From Muscardinus avellanarius (taxonomy: Eukaryota; Chordata; Mammalia; Rodentia; Gliridae): 64,000 nucleotides of DNA. The notes beneath the pieces were generated by a model. It searched no databases. It was not told where the DNA came from and saw only the letters and a list, made by a program, of their open reading frames with translations. This document shows positions 49,205 to 60,934 of the stretch, in pieces. A program made the position numbers and the translations under genes. The first letter of the stretch is position 1. Each line of letters starts with the position of its first letter. The stretch spans positions 24,282,300 through 24,346,299 of the forward strand of contig OY726560.1 of the NCBI GenBank assembly GCA_963383645.1, read 5' to 3'.

Positions 49205-49568
49205 TGCCTTGGCATATTTTCTGGTGCTGTATCAGAATACTCCAGACTGGGTAATTTATAAAGAGAGGGAATTGATTTCTCACAATCTGGAGACCAAGCA
49301 GTCTAAGATCAGAGTGCTGGCATCTGGCAAGGGCCCCCATTGCTGCATCGGTGGAAGGACAGGTGAGAACACCCAAGACAGAGAGCGGTTGGGCCCAACT
49401 CTTGCTTTTTATTAGGAACCTACAACTGCAATTAAGGCACTACTCTTTAATGAAGCAGAACACTCATGAGCTCATCATTTTTGGAAGATCCCACCTCTTA
49501 TCACTGTCATTACACGCAATTAAATTTCAACATGTGTTTTGGAGGCCACATTCAAGCCACAGGAATGG
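49205..49568 (-). mobile_element. MST/MLT-like MaLR LTR, reverse orientation
   Basis: 'ctccagactgggtaatttat', 'ctggcatctggcaaggg', 'cccacctcttatcactgtc', 'ggaggccacattcaagcca' are the reverse of MaLR LTR landmarks. Confidence 0.75.
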
Positions 49569-49984
49569 TTAAATGCTATCTAAGAGTAGGAAGGTCCATG
49601 TTCTAGCCCCATCTCCCCTGTGAATTCTTCAATCTCCTCAACTTGCTTAGGCCCTCTGAGCCTTATTTTGCCACACGGCAGAAGCTTGACCATAATTCTC
49701 TCTTCCAAGGACACGGAATAATTAAATAAATTACATCATGGCTGTGGTCACACCCTGAGATCCTGGCACTGCTAACATGATATAGTATTCCTGTTGTAGG
49801 AAAGTAGGTAGCCATTAATCTGATGGTTAACAATCAATATGGACAACATGCATTCCCACGTGTATTTCACCCTATGCACCCGAGATGCTCTCCTGAGTGA
49901 TTTTTGAACAAGGCTTTGCTCTTGACCTTTCATTTTAACTCTCCATCACTTCTCTAATGTAATTGTTCAGTGGAAGAGCTGTAC

Positions 49985-50131
49985 CTGCTCGGTGCCACCC
50001 AAATGTCAGCTGCTTGGAGGGGGGCCTTGATGACAACCACAAGGAAAACAGACTGAGCAGAAAACTGGTCAGGTCAATTAACAGATGAGCAGCGTCTGTG
50101 ATGACAGCAAGACTTCCGGCCAGGTGCCCAC
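49985..50131 (-). CDS. SLC30A8: SLC30A8 exon 3
   Basis: Codes for human residues 92-139 plus split glycine 91 and glutamate 140: end of TM1, TM2 and the loop to TM3. The zinc-site pair H106 and D110 is visible in [26 protein letters not shown], the CDF family signature loop, follows with H137, a cytosolic interface zinc ligand in the human structure. The acceptor 'gcctccctcag' precedes GTGGGCACC and the donor is GAGCAG|gtacag. Changes from human are I/L, R/K and Q/R type only. The open frame beyond 50131 is intronic. Confidence 0.97.
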
Positions 50132-50319
50132 CTGAGGGAGGCAAAACATTGCATTGGGTTAAGGTCTCCGAAAGCAACACCACAGAATTACAGCCTCAGG
50201 AGAGAAAGTGATCTCAAAGTTGATTTAATTCACCTCTTCATCCCAACTTGACTGATAAAGAAGCTGAGACAGTGACAATTTATCCCAGAAAGTGGATAGG
50301 ATCCGGAGGAAGACACACC

Positions 50320-50397
50320 AAGTGCCATGCACACATATGTTTGTATCACTTAGAGCATCACTCTGATGTATAATTACAATGTACCAGTAAAAGGATT
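50320..50397 (+). mobile_element. Short L1 3' end fragment
   Basis: 'tgatgtataattacaatgta' followed by 'ccagtaaaa' matches the L1 terminal signature at 24.43 and 32.33 kb. Confidence 0.6.
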
Positions 50398-50712
50398 CTT
50401 AAAAATTAGACAAATTAAAGGATTTGAGTAAATAAAAATGAAGTTGAAAGGTAAGACCATTTTTGGAGGAGCAAAGGTATAGAGATTAAGAAGTAGGAGG
50501 CACATATAAAAATTATCTCATTTGGACAGAGGTGTGAGGATTCAGAAAAGGGTACTGACTATAGCACTATAAGAAGATAAGGCTAGAGTGATGTAGACCA
50601 GATTCCAATGTCTCATAATTCAGGATGAGGACTTGGACTTCTGTCTGTAAATCAGATGCTAAAATCTGGTCCATAGATGTATTATTATTTTATCTGTAAT
50701 TTTGCCATGGTC

Positions 50713-50721
50713 TTTCTTTCT

Positions 50722-50787
<66 letters not shown>

Positions 50788-50970
50788 TTTCGTGCTACTG
50801 GGGTTCCTGGAAACCCGTCTACCTCCAGGCTACACTCCCAGAGCTATTTTATATTTTTATTTGGAAACAGGGTCTTTTAAGCCAGAACAGCTGGCTTCGA
50901 ACCTGCGCGATCCTCCTGTCTCCGCCTCCCAAGCGCGGGTATTACAAGTGTGCGCCACTATGCCCGGCCT
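50713..50970 (-). mobile_element. Dimeric SINE, altered-3'-end subtype, with (TTTC)n tail
   Basis: (TTTC)n at 50713-50783 is the A-rich tail in reverse. Then 'actggggttcctggaaacc', 'aagccagaacagctggctt' and the 7SL half ending 'cactatgcccggcc'. Confidence 0.92.
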
Positions 50971-50987
50971 TTTTTTTTTCTTCTTAT

Positions 50988-51180
50988 GGTACTGGGGATT
51001 GAACTCAGGGGTATTCTACCTCTGAGCTACACCCCTGCCTTATTTTATTTTTGTATTGAAATAGGCTCTTGCCAAGTAGCTGAGAACCTCATTAAGTTGT
51101 TGATACTGGCCTCAAACCTGTGATCCTACTATCTCAGCCTTACAAATACTGGAATTATAAGTGTGAGCTACCCAGCCTGG
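50988..51180 (-). mobile_element. Dimeric SINE, common subtype
   Basis: 'tactggggattgaactcagg' to 'gagctacccagcctggc', reverse copy next to the preceding SINE. Confidence 0.9.
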
Positions 51181-51599
51181 CTATCACTTCCATTGGTTTT
51201 ACTAATTTATGTTATCAACCTGGCTTTAAAACTCCACTTATATGGAGTAGGAGCAAAAAGGAGAAAGGAAATCCATCTCCCAATAAGTGGTCAAGTACAA
51301 CAGCAGCCAATAAGTAGAGAAATAGACCCCAAGCCACAGTATTCCTGCCTTGTTTTTCTCTCCACTTGGCATGCTCCTTCTTCGTCTCTTTATTTCTTTT
51401 GTGAAAAGACCTCTAGCACCTTCCTGAACAGGGTTTGCTGTTTGAGAGCAATAACCTTTCTTGTTCTTACTAGATCTTCCCAGCAAAGAGCTTTTGCTGA
51501 CGGATTAGTCTCCCTTCCACTGTTTATTGCCTTATATACTACAAAGTGAGAGACCATCAGTCAGAGCCCCTCCATCATCAGACTCACCTTGTCTCGCTT

Positions 51600-51985
51600 A
51601 ATGATTTAAAAAAATTACATAGATGGCTCATAATTGCAATAATCCCCACAGACCGTTGGCTCTAGCTGTAGTTAATAACTGGTTTGTCAAAGTTTAATGG
51701 TCTGAAGCAAAGTAGTCTTCAAGCTTGTTACTGAGCTGTCAGTGCAAAAATCCGAATGATTCATTAGCCAAAAGGCAACATTTTGCTAACAAATCAGCTG
51801 TCCTTCCAATTATCCGCTCATGTTGCTCTATCTGCCAAACTTGGTCCTGATAATAAAGCTGTGTTAATAATGCATTATTTCTTGCCTGGAGAATGACTAC
51901 ATGCAGATAAGCAGCAGGCTGCAATCTCAGCAATGAAGGATGATGATTCTGTGTGCTGCACTGAAATTGTAGTCTAAGTCAAGGA
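51600..51985 (-). promoter_or_regulatory. Candidate intron 2 islet enhancer
   Basis: About 385 bp with no recognised repeat between SINEs and simple repeats. Homeodomain-type TAAT/ATTA cores recur ('gcaataatcc', 'gtagttaataactgg', 'caattatccg', 'gttaataatgcattatt'), with an HNF1-like 'gttaataa' and E-box 'cagctg'. The known SLC30A8 islet enhancer lies in intron 2 and binds PDX1 (established). Equating this block with it is inference. Confidence 0.4.
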
Positions 51986-52857
51986 GATAGACTTACAGGG
52001 ATTCTTCAACAGGCTCGGCTGAATCAGAAAGCAATGGAGAAAGGAAAAGGGCTTGTTTTGGAAGAAGCATGTTAATATGGAGGCCTGGGACCTGAAAATC
52101 ATTTTGTAACCATCAGAGCTACTTATAAGAACCATCCAGAAAACTGTGGGCAACCACTGCTGAATCCTATAGAGCAAATTGTTTGCAAGAGGATGCTTAT
52201 GAGTTCACTTGCCCTTTCCATTAAAGCATGGGTATTATTGACAATTTATTCAAGATTCTAGCCAGTATTTATGGAGCCCTTATTGTGCATGATGCCAGAG
52301 CACACAAAGATAAAGAAATCACAGTCATTCTACTGAGTGACCTCCTGTCCAGCACTCACTGCCCTGCAGACCTGTTAATGGGCTTGGAGATCAGAAAACA
52401 CTGAGGGATTTTTCATAGCAAAAGAAATAAGAAGGAGAAGGAAGGGATGTTTCAGAAAGAAACAAGAACAAAATAACAAGTTAAAAGAATGTGTCACCCA
52501 TGTGTAAACCAAGAGGTGTAGAATGTTGGAGGACAAGTGGCAAATGAGACTGGAAAGACAGATCAAGGATACTAGTGTGGCGCACTGTATGTCAAGCCGA
52601 AGAAGTTGGATGTTACCCTCATGGTCTGGGGGGATCTACTGTGAATGCTGAGCCATGGTTGTGCATGTTCAGATTTGTATTTGAGGGAGATCCTTGCCAG
52701 AAATATGGAGAATGACTTGGAGGAATGAAGAGTTTGAAGTTAAAATGCAACAGGAACAGCCACAGACAAGCATGACAAAGGTATTAACTAAGGCAGGAGC
52801 AGTCATAATTTCTGAAAAGCTTTTCATGATATACAGAACACTGCATTTAGAGCAAGG

Positions 52858-52977
52858 CAGGGGAGGAGGGAGGGGAGGAAGATGGAAGGAAGGGAGAGAA
52901 AGAGAGAGGGAGGAAGAGAGGGAGGGAAGGCAGGAGGGAGGGAAGGAGGAAGGAAGGGAGGGAGGGAGGGAGGGAGG

Positions 52978-53030
<53 letters not shown>

Positions 53031-53034
53031 AGGC
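52858..53034. repeat. Long purine tract: (GGA/GGGA)n then (AG)n
   Basis: About 177 bases almost entirely A and G on the plus strand, ending in a perfect (AG)n run at 52980-53026. In the SLC30A8 pre-mRNA it is a pyrimidine tract. Confidence 0.95.
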
Positions 53035-53186
53035 AGGGGGTAAGTTAGTTTAGTCCCAGAAACAGGCTGCAATTACTTGAGGCCCATGGGGGTAAAGTGA
53101 CAACAGGAGAGGGCCAGACCTAGGTTTCATATTCACAAACCATCTCCAATTTAGTCAGCTGGTGTTAAATATCCAAGACATTCTCT

Positions 53187-53460
53187 ATAGAGAACAGAGA
53201 TATATACTCACAAGATCAGAAAAAAAAATATTCATCTGATGAGACTAGCCTTGTGCCCCATTACTGGGCTATACTACTGCATGATGTTAATTCACATTTT
53301 AAAAACAATTTTAATTATCTTATGGATAGCATCATTATATTGGACTGTATAATATGCCGTGTCAAACTCATCAAGTTACTATTTAACAAGTACTTTAGAA
53401 AGTTAATAACTATATTTCATAGCCATGTTTTGACATTTCTTAAGTATTTAACACCAAGTA
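53187..53460. other. Intron 2 interior, no gene seen
   Basis: AT-rich sequence without a recognised repeat. Confidence 0.4.
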
Positions 53461-53479
53461 CCTTAAGAAAATATTTGTG

Positions 53480-53671
53480 GGAGGCTGAGAAAGGAGGATC
53501 ACACAGGTTCGAAGCCAGCCTCAGCTACTTAGTGAGGCTCTCAGCAACTTAGTGAGACCCTGTTTCTAAATAAACTATAAAAAAAAATAGGTCTGGGAGT
53601 ATAGCTGGGAGGTAGAAAGTCCCTGGGTTCCAATCCCTGTGCCACCAAAAAAAAAAAAAAAAAAAAAGAAA
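53480..53671 (+). mobile_element. 5'-truncated dimeric SINE with 15-bp TSD
   Basis: 'aagaaaatatttgtg' is repeated at 53465-53479 and 53672-53686. Right half 'ggtctgggagtatagctggg', long A tail. Confidence 0.95.
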
Positions 53672-53689
53672 AAGAAAATATTTGTGACC

Positions 53690-54730
53690 TGAGCCACTGA
53701 AACACCCTGGCTGTAGAGCAAATAAGCACCCTTATCAATAAAACATGTAGTCACTGTAACATCCAGTTTTCTCTTTTTCTTAATAAAAGAGTTTCTCACT
53801 CTCAGATACTTAGCTCAGCATCTGGTCTCACTACCTTGTTTCCTCCTCCTTGTTCACCCTGAATAGGCCTGCTTCAGATGCCTCTCTCTGGCCACTCTCA
53901 ATTTCTTCTGGCAATGACATACTTGAGCTTATTTTTCTGAGTTCTCAGTATCTATGTGTTCATCTTTTCAAGTAGAGATATGAGTTGACACCTGCAGCAT
54001 AACTCCTCTTTATGGCTTTTCTACAAGGAGGAATTTTTCACAAGCAATCAGAAGCAGTCTCAACAAGTCCAAAGGCCCATTAGGATGAGCACATTATGTC
54101 TATATCCTTACTTTCTTGGTATTCCTCCTCTCTGCTCTGTGCCCTGTAGCAGTTATTCTCTAAACAAAACTCAATGACCTACTTCTCCTCTGCTGTAAAT
54201 GTCAATTACTTTCCCAGGGCTATAGAACAATCTGAATTACCATCTGGGCTTCAGCCTTTCTTGACCATCCAACTATCACTCTACTTATACCCTCCACTGA
54301 CTATTGCCTTAGATAGGCTCTTTTAATTTTGTCATAAGTGTCTAACTCAAATTATTTAAAACAACAAGACGATTATAATTTATTCACTCACATGAGAACA
54401 AATCTCAGTGGAATTGGATACGATATAACCTAATCCTAAAATTTAAAAAATATTGTCTGGGCTATCTTCTGTGGCCAGTTGTTGGTATTAGTTATGGCAA
54501 CGATAGACATCCTTTCTCCCTTTCCATGAGAAAAGTGGGTCTCTGGAAACTCCAGGCCTATGTCATTTCAGCTGAGTATTTGCAAAAGACAGAGAGCTTT
54601 TGTTCAGCTTCCCAATATAAAGACGCAGAGACTCTGATTAGCTTATCTTGGCATTTTGCTCTCAATCCTGCCTACGGGCATGAAGTATTCAGAGCAGGAA
54701 GACAAGAACCACAACCAGAGTAAAGAGTGT
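53690..54730. other. Intron 2 interior, no gene seen
   Basis: Unassigned sequence, weakly L2-like in 53870-54330 ('ctccactgactattgcctta'), no exon supported. Confidence 0.35.
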
Positions 54731-54732
54731 CA

Positions 54733-54917
54733 GAGCTGGGCATGATGGCCGATGGATGCCTGTAATTCCAGGACTTGGGAGCCTGAGACTGAAGGATCGC
54801 AGGTTCATGGTCAGCCTCAGTAATTTAGCGAGGCCCTCCACAATTTAGTGATACCCTGTTTCAAAAGTAAAATAGGGCTAGGGGTGTAACTTGGAGGTAG
54901 AATGTTCCTGAGTTCAA
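54733..54917 (+). mobile_element. Dimeric SINE, diverged
   Basis: 'gagctgggcatgatggccg' to 'gttcctgagttcaaaac'. Confidence 0.88.
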
Positions 54918-54919
54918 AA

Positions 54920-55016
54920 CAAATATATATATTTGGTACACGCACATACATATACACACATACACATGTGTGTATATAACACACACACACGTATGTGTAT
55001 ATATACAATATATAGA
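54920..55016. repeat. AT/AC-rich simple repeat
   Basis: Mixed TA, CA and TG dinucleotides including 'acacacacacacgtatgtg'. Confidence 0.85.
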
Positions 55017-55189
55017 CATATGAGAAAGCTTCAAACATGACACTCAAATTTCTAACAATATTATTTCATGTCCTATTTCAGATCTATCCACTAGAATGGT
55101 CTCAAGATGAGACATAATAGTTATCACCTCTCACATCACAGCAGTAAATAGTGTTCTGCTTGTTCAGGGTCTTCCATCTGAAGGGCCTT

Positions 55190-55315
55190 TTTCGTCTTCC
55201 ATCTGGTCAACCTCTCAGGCTCTACCCATCCTTCAAGGCCCTGATCAAATCTCATATCCTGCAGAAAGCCCTCCCAGAGTCCCCAAAGTGGTCTGAGAAT
55301 ATTGCTTTCTCTGAC
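55190..55315 (+). repeat. L2-like LINE fragment
   Basis: 'cttcaaggccctgatcaaat', 'ctcatatcctgcagaaagcc', 'ctcccagagtccccaa' resemble the L2 3' end. Confidence 0.6.
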
Positions 55316-56069
55316 AGGGTCAGGAATGGATGTGGGAGATGTGAATTGTGGGTTGGAGTCTTGAATGATGGCCAGGGTTTGGATGAGTGCAAGGCAGGAG
55401 AAGGCTATTGCATGCCAACAAAAATACACAAGCAAAAGCTACAGGGAAAAAAGCTACAGGGACTCTATGGTGCAATAATTTTGCAGAGAACAAGTAAGTG
55501 TTTTTGACTGAAACAGAGTACTCATGTAGGCATGTGGTAAGACAAAAATATTAATAGTCAGTTTGATAGATTGTGGGATGTCTGAAAAAACAAAGTAAGA
55601 ATGATTTTCATTTTCTTCTAGTTGCCAGAGCTTTCCAATATATTGATCTCTTTGCCCTGAGGCAGCCAGATGAGGTCTAACACAGAGGCAGCACATGAAC
55701 AAGTCTCCTTGAGCTACAAACACCCCTGTCAGTCTAGCCCAGTGCTCACAAAATTTCCTATGCTTGTCATGATGAAGAAAGGTTGGGAACCACTGAGTAA
55801 GGGAAGGAGAGCCAGGTTAAGGATTATTAAGATGGTTGTAACATGAGGGGAACAGTGTTTTTAGAAAATCAGCTTCATATTAATACAGTTCACAATCCAA
55901 ACAATGACCATCCAGCATCTATTCCATTCCTTTACTGACAGCATTCTAATTCTAAACAAGAGTCGTATTAATGTTTACAGACTCTAATTCACAGGAATGA
56001 AAAGGAAAGGAGGTTGGTTTTCTGACACCAAATGAATAATTGTCCATTTCCTCCATAAAAATATAAAAC

Positions 56070-57945
56070 ATTTTAAATTTATAGGACAACAAACACTAAA
56101 CAAACTGGGTATAGAAGGAATGTACCTCAGCACAATAAAGGCATAAGTGACAAGCCCATGGCTACATAATATTCGATCGTGAATGGCTGAAAGCTCTTCC
56201 TCTAAGGTCAGGATCAAAATAAAGAAACCCACTCTTGCCACTTCTTTTCAACATAGTTCTGGAAGTCCTAGCCAGAACAAAGAGACAAGAGGAAGATTTA
56301 TAAGGCATCCTGCTTGAAAAGGAAGATGTTAAATTGTCCTTGTTTGTAAATGACATGATCTTATGTAGAGAAAACCCTAAACACGCCTTCAAAATACTAT
56401 TAGATTTAATTAAGAAAATTAGTAAAGTTTCAGCTATGAAATTAACATAAAGTAATGTCTTTGCAATCAAAATAAGCTGTTTATAAAGGAAATTAAGAAA
56501 ACAGTTCTACTTACAATAGCTGCAAAATAAAATGAAGTATTTAAAAAAATATAACCAAGGGAGTAAAATACCTGCAGGTCGAAATATTTTTCAAAATATG
56601 AAATTAAAGAAGACAAAAGTTCATGGGTTAAAAGAATTAATGTTGTAAAAAATCTTCATACTACCCGAAACATTCCACAGACTCAATAAAATTTGTAACA
56701 AAATCCAAATTATATCCTTCACATAAAGAGAAAAACCAATTCTTAAATTTGTATAATACCACAAAAGACCCCAAATAGCCAAAGTAATATTGAAGAAAAG
56801 AACAAAGCTGGAGGTATCACATTATCTGACTTCAAAGTATTCTACAAAGCTATAGCACTCAAAACAGTATGGTTCTGGCATCAAAAAAGACAAATAGACT
56901 ATTGAAACAAAATAGAGTTCAGAAAAAAAAATCCAAGATTTTTCTGTCAATTGATTTCTGAGAAAAACCAGTAACACAGAATAAAGAAAGGTGAATCTTT
57001 TCAATACTGGAAAAATTAAATATTCATATGCAGAAGAATGAAATTAGAAAATGTACCATAGAAACTGAAAATGTTTTAAAGACTTAAATATAAGATCCAA
57101 ATTTATGAAGCTACTAGAAGAAAAGTTTTATGACATTGATCTGGGCGATAATTTTTTTTGATATGACTCTAAAAGCACAGAAATCAAAAAACAAAAATAG
57201 ACAAATGGAATTACATAAAACTTAAGGCTTCTGAATGACAAAGAAAAACAGTTAACAAAATAAAAAGGCAAGTTATAGAACAAAAGAAAATATTTGTAAA
57301 TCATACATCTAATAAGCGGCCAATATTCAAAATATATAAAGAACTCAACTCAATAGTGAGAAGACAATCCCCCAGAAAAACCTGCATAAACATTTCTCAA
57401 AATAAGTCATAACAAGAGCCGGGCGTGGTGGCACATGCTTGTAATCCCAGCATTCTGGAGGCTGAGACCAGAGGATCGCGGTTTGCAAACAGCCTCCACT
57501 ACTTAGTGAGGCCCTCCGCAACTTAGTGAGACCCAGTTTCAAATTAAAGAATAAAAAAACTAGGGCAGGGGGTATAGCTCGGAGGTCAAATGCTCCTGGG
57601 TTCCATCCCCAGACCCACAAAGAAAAAAAAGAAAAGTCATACCAATTAACAATAAGTTTGAGAAATTATCTTTAACATAACTATGTACAAATGACAGTGA
57701 GATATTACTTCACATGTTAGTGTGGCTATTATCAAATAGACAAAAGATAACAAATGCTGGCAATGATGTGGAAAAAAGGGAACCCTTACACATGGGAATG
57801 CAAATCAGCACAGCCATTATGGAAAATAATGGTCCCTCAGAAAAATAAAAATAAAAATTAGAACTATCCTATGATCCAGCTATCCCATTCCTTGGTATAT
57901 ATATATATATAATCTCCAAATAAAATAAAATAAAATGTTTTAGCA
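56070..57945 (+). mobile_element. Old L1 ORF2 3' part
   Basis: 'cttttcaacatagttctgg', 'gaagtcctagccagaac', 'tgatcttatgtagagaaaac', 'aaaaccaattcttaaatttg', 'acttcaaagtattctacaaa', 'gatgtggaaaaaagggaacc' are successive ORF2 landmarks. Many stops. A SINE is nested at 57415-57633. Confidence 0.88.
57415..57633 (+). mobile_element. Dimeric SINE nested in the old L1
   Basis: 'gagccgggcgtggtggcac' to 'ttccatccccagacccaca'. 'aagtcataaca' and 'aagtcatacca' flank it. Confidence 0.93.
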
Positions 57946-57949
57946 ATAT

Positions 57950-58545
57950 AGTAGAATAGATTGCTGCCATTTAAAAAACAGTGAGCCTATGCGTATGTTA
58001 ACTAGCTCAAATTAGCCCTTCCACATACATCTTTGAAAATATCATGTTGCAATGATAAGTATATAAGTACTTATCCTTTTAAATGAACTAATAATTAACT
58101 TTTACAAAGGCAATTTTTAAAAGGCAAAAAGTGAATGTTGTGAGCTGGAGACCATTTAATTTCAGACTATTGATTACATATCAATTGGGGAAATGTCATC
58201 CATTTTCAACTTTCGTCTAGATTCAAGGAAAATCATAGAAAAAAGGGAAGGAAATACATCATCAGTTAATGCATCTTTCTGGGCTATGTTTGCAATGAAG
58301 AGGTTGGTACCAGTAGTTTATCTGGAAAGATATGCATTCCGTGAACATCACCTTTCCAACATTTGGGTAGGTTTTTTTAAAGTTAGGTTTGCATGTTTTT
58401 TGAGCTTATGACTTTCTGGATCTCCAAAGAGAATTTTGTAGATTGTAACTGCCTAAAGCCAAAAATTTTTGCAACCCTCTCAAGCTATTAAGTCTGTTTG
58501 TTCAGTGGATCTACCTTGGATCCAGAAATTGTGTGGTGCTAATTA
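57950..58545. other. Intron 2 interior, no gene seen
   Basis: Unassigned sequence without exon signals. Confidence 0.4.
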
Positions 58546-58551
58546 GTGTGC

Positions 58552-58750
58552 CCTCCTCTTTCTCTTTGCTTCCTCGTCATCATCAGATGAGAGTGGCTTT
58601 TCCTTCTCTGCTGGGCCCTGAAACATTGCTTTGGAGCAGGCTGATCTTGGACTGACCTCTGAAATCATGAGCCCAAATAACCCTTTCTTCTTATAAGTGG
58701 TGCTTGTCAGTTATTTTGGTCACAGCAACAACAACAATAAGCTGAGTAAG
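58552..58750 (+). mobile_element. MaLR-type LTR 3' part
   Basis: 'ctgacctctgaaatcatgag', 'cccaaataaccctttcttct', 'ttgtcagttattttggtcac', 'aataagctgagtaagaca' fit the LTR end. The 5' part is missing. Confidence 0.7.
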
Positions 58751-58754
58751 ACAA

Positions 58755-59585
58755 CCATATCAGTGAATGAGGAAGAAGCTAAAATGTTTTCAAAAAGCTT
58801 ATCTGCAAAAATACCTCTAAACCTACATACCAAGGGAGTTATCTAAAAAGAAAGCAGTAATTATAGCTTTTTATAAATTATTTTGTTTCTTAATAATTTT
58901 CTTAATAAAAGAGAATTATTAAAATTGAGTTTTCTAATTTAGTATGCATAGTTATGATTCAAAAACTTGGAAAACCTATAATAAACAAGAAAACCACAGT
59001 TAAATTTTAATTATTAATAAAGATTTGTGTTTTCAAATTAACTTATAAACCAATAAAATCACTATTAGCTTCAGGAGAAAACTGAACAAAATGATTCTCA
59101 TAGTTAATTAGGATAACAAGAAGGAATGAATAGTTTTTACTCTTTTTTCCTCTAAAGTAAAGAATGAGACAACAGATATAATAGCACAAAACCTACATCA
59201 ATTATTTTACTGACAAAGAGTAGGAACCCAGATCAATGAATTACCTCAGAAACAGACTTTACTATTTATAAAAGTTTGATAAGTTATAAAAAATATCAAA
59301 TATCAATGCAGAAAATAGTTAATAATGTCATAAATTATGTCAAAACTTTGTTGACTATTTAGAAAAATACTTTTTAATCCTTAGAGCATACAATATATCT
59401 GATTTCATGTTGATTTAAAAATTAAATGAGAAAAATTTGCCTACACCAAAATGGATTTATTTTCTTATTGGATGAAGGAGTACTAAGAAATTAGTAAAAG
59501 CAATAATCTAAATTTAAAAAGTTTTATATACTACTTATATAAAATGTAAAACTTCTAGAAGTCAAAACAAAAATTAAAAAGTACA
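58755..59585. other. AT-rich intron 2 stretch, no gene seen
   Basis: Very AT-rich, no recognised repeat or exon. Confidence 0.4.
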
Positions 59586-59588
59586 CAA

Positions 59589-60032
59589 CTGTCACAGTTT
59601 GGACCCGGACTGTCACCCAGGAGCTCTTGTGTTGAAGGCTTGGCCCCCAATACAACTTCTGGTGCTCAGAAGTTGAGAAGTGATTGCATAATGAAGTTTC
59701 TAATCTCATCAATAAAGTATGAATCCATTATGGATTGATAATTGCTAATCAGGAGATGGTGGTGTAAACTTCAGAAAGTGAGTGCATTCAGAGGAAGATC
59801 ACTAAGGATGTGCCCTTGAAAGGTATATTTTGGTCCTGGTCCCTTTCTCTGGTCTCTCTCTGCTTCTCAGCTGCTGTGAGGTAAATATCGCCACTTCAAC
59901 ACATGCTCCCAGCCATGGTGTCCTGCATCAACACCAGCCCAGACACTATGGAGCCAAGTGACCATATATGAAAACCTCTTTCCTCTTTCAGGTTGATTTT
60001 CTCAGGGATTTTGCCACAGTCATGGAAAGTTG
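59589..60032 (+). mobile_element. MaLR-type LTR
   Basis: 'ggagctcttgtgttgaagg', 'aagtgattgcataatgaagt', 'aaggatgtgcccttgaaagg', 'cagcccagacactatggagc', 'gggattttgccacagtcatg' follow LTR order. Same broad family as 58552-58750. Confidence 0.7.
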
Positions 60033-60289
60033 ACCGTCAACAAACGAGAAAAGTGCTTACAACAAATACAAGAAAGGTTTAAAACTCTACCCATCTAGAT
60101 GTCCCTGAGCTTATTAGAGAGTTACAAAATTCTCCAAGAAACAATGAGCAACAGACACTAAAAAGCAAGGAAAGGACACATAACATAGAAAAATATATAT
60201 CACTAACTAGCATGCAAAAGGCTATTCTAACAATAACAATGAATATAAGAATAAAGCATTCACTTGTCCATTAACAAAGATTGTTAGAA

Positions 60290-60700
60290 GATTAAAGTCT
60301 AATAAAGATTTGCAGGTAGAATCGTTCTCATGGAGAGTGGGCAGACAAATGAATCATTTCAAGATTTCTGGATAGCAGTCTTGCGATGTGATTCAAGAAG
60401 TAAGAAAAATAGTCGTGTCCTTCAACCAATTTTTTCTACTTTTAGAAATCTCTTTGAAAGGATTAGCCAGAAGAACAGGTAGCGTTTTATTCAAGATATT
60501 TTTTGCTGCAGGATTTCCCATAAGCAGAAAAAAACTCCTTAAATTTCTAACAATTGAGAAATGGTTATGTAAATTATGGCGAACATATTATAGAATATTG
60601 TTCAGGCATAAAAAATGTTTTTGAATAATATTTGAAAGCCTAGTCAAAATCATTCAGTACGCTCCTGATTATGTAAAAGAAAAAAACTGTAGCGATGCAT
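60290..60700 (+). repeat. Possible old LINE 3' end
   Basis: 'tttttgctgcaggatttccc', 'caattgagaaatggttatgt', 'attgttcaggcataaaaaat' recall the end of an ancient LINE. Diverged. Confidence 0.4.
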
Positions 60701-60934
60701 AGAAAATATATTGCGGAAATATTCCCTCATGTTAGCATAGCGAAGGTGGGATAGGAATGAATTTTGTTTTATTTTCTTCTTTTTTCCAACTTATCTATAA
60801 TGGGCATACTGTTACTTCATTCTTGCAGGAAATATTAAATCTTCCTTTGAGAGAAGAACTCAGGTAACCCATAATGATGCAGGGTTTCGTTTGCTTGCTT
60901 GTTTAGTAGGAGAAGTGTCCTGGCCTGTACTCAC

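Larger units (their letters stand above)
46217..49984 (-). other. SLC30A8: SLC30A8 intron 3
   Basis: Donor GTACAG at 49984, acceptor AG at 46217-46218. About 3.8 kb with two MaLR LTRs. 46300-46980 is free of recognised repeats and less AT-rich than its surroundings. Confidence 0.95.
50132..60934 (-). other. SLC30A8: SLC30A8 intron 2
   Basis: Donor GTGAGT at 60934, acceptor AG at 50132-50133. About 10.8 kb with SINEs, an old L1, MaLR LTRs, a long purine tract and a repeat-free candidate enhancer block. An intron 2 islet enhancer is described for SLC30A8 in human and mouse (established). Confidence 0.95.

Noticed and set aside
50702..51025. Open frame rich in FLSFFL repeats
   Set aside because: Translation of a (TTTC)n tail and a SINE.
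52694..53072. Charged open frame (E, R, G rich) and its mirror (L, S, P rich)
   Set aside because: Both translate the purine tract on its two strands.
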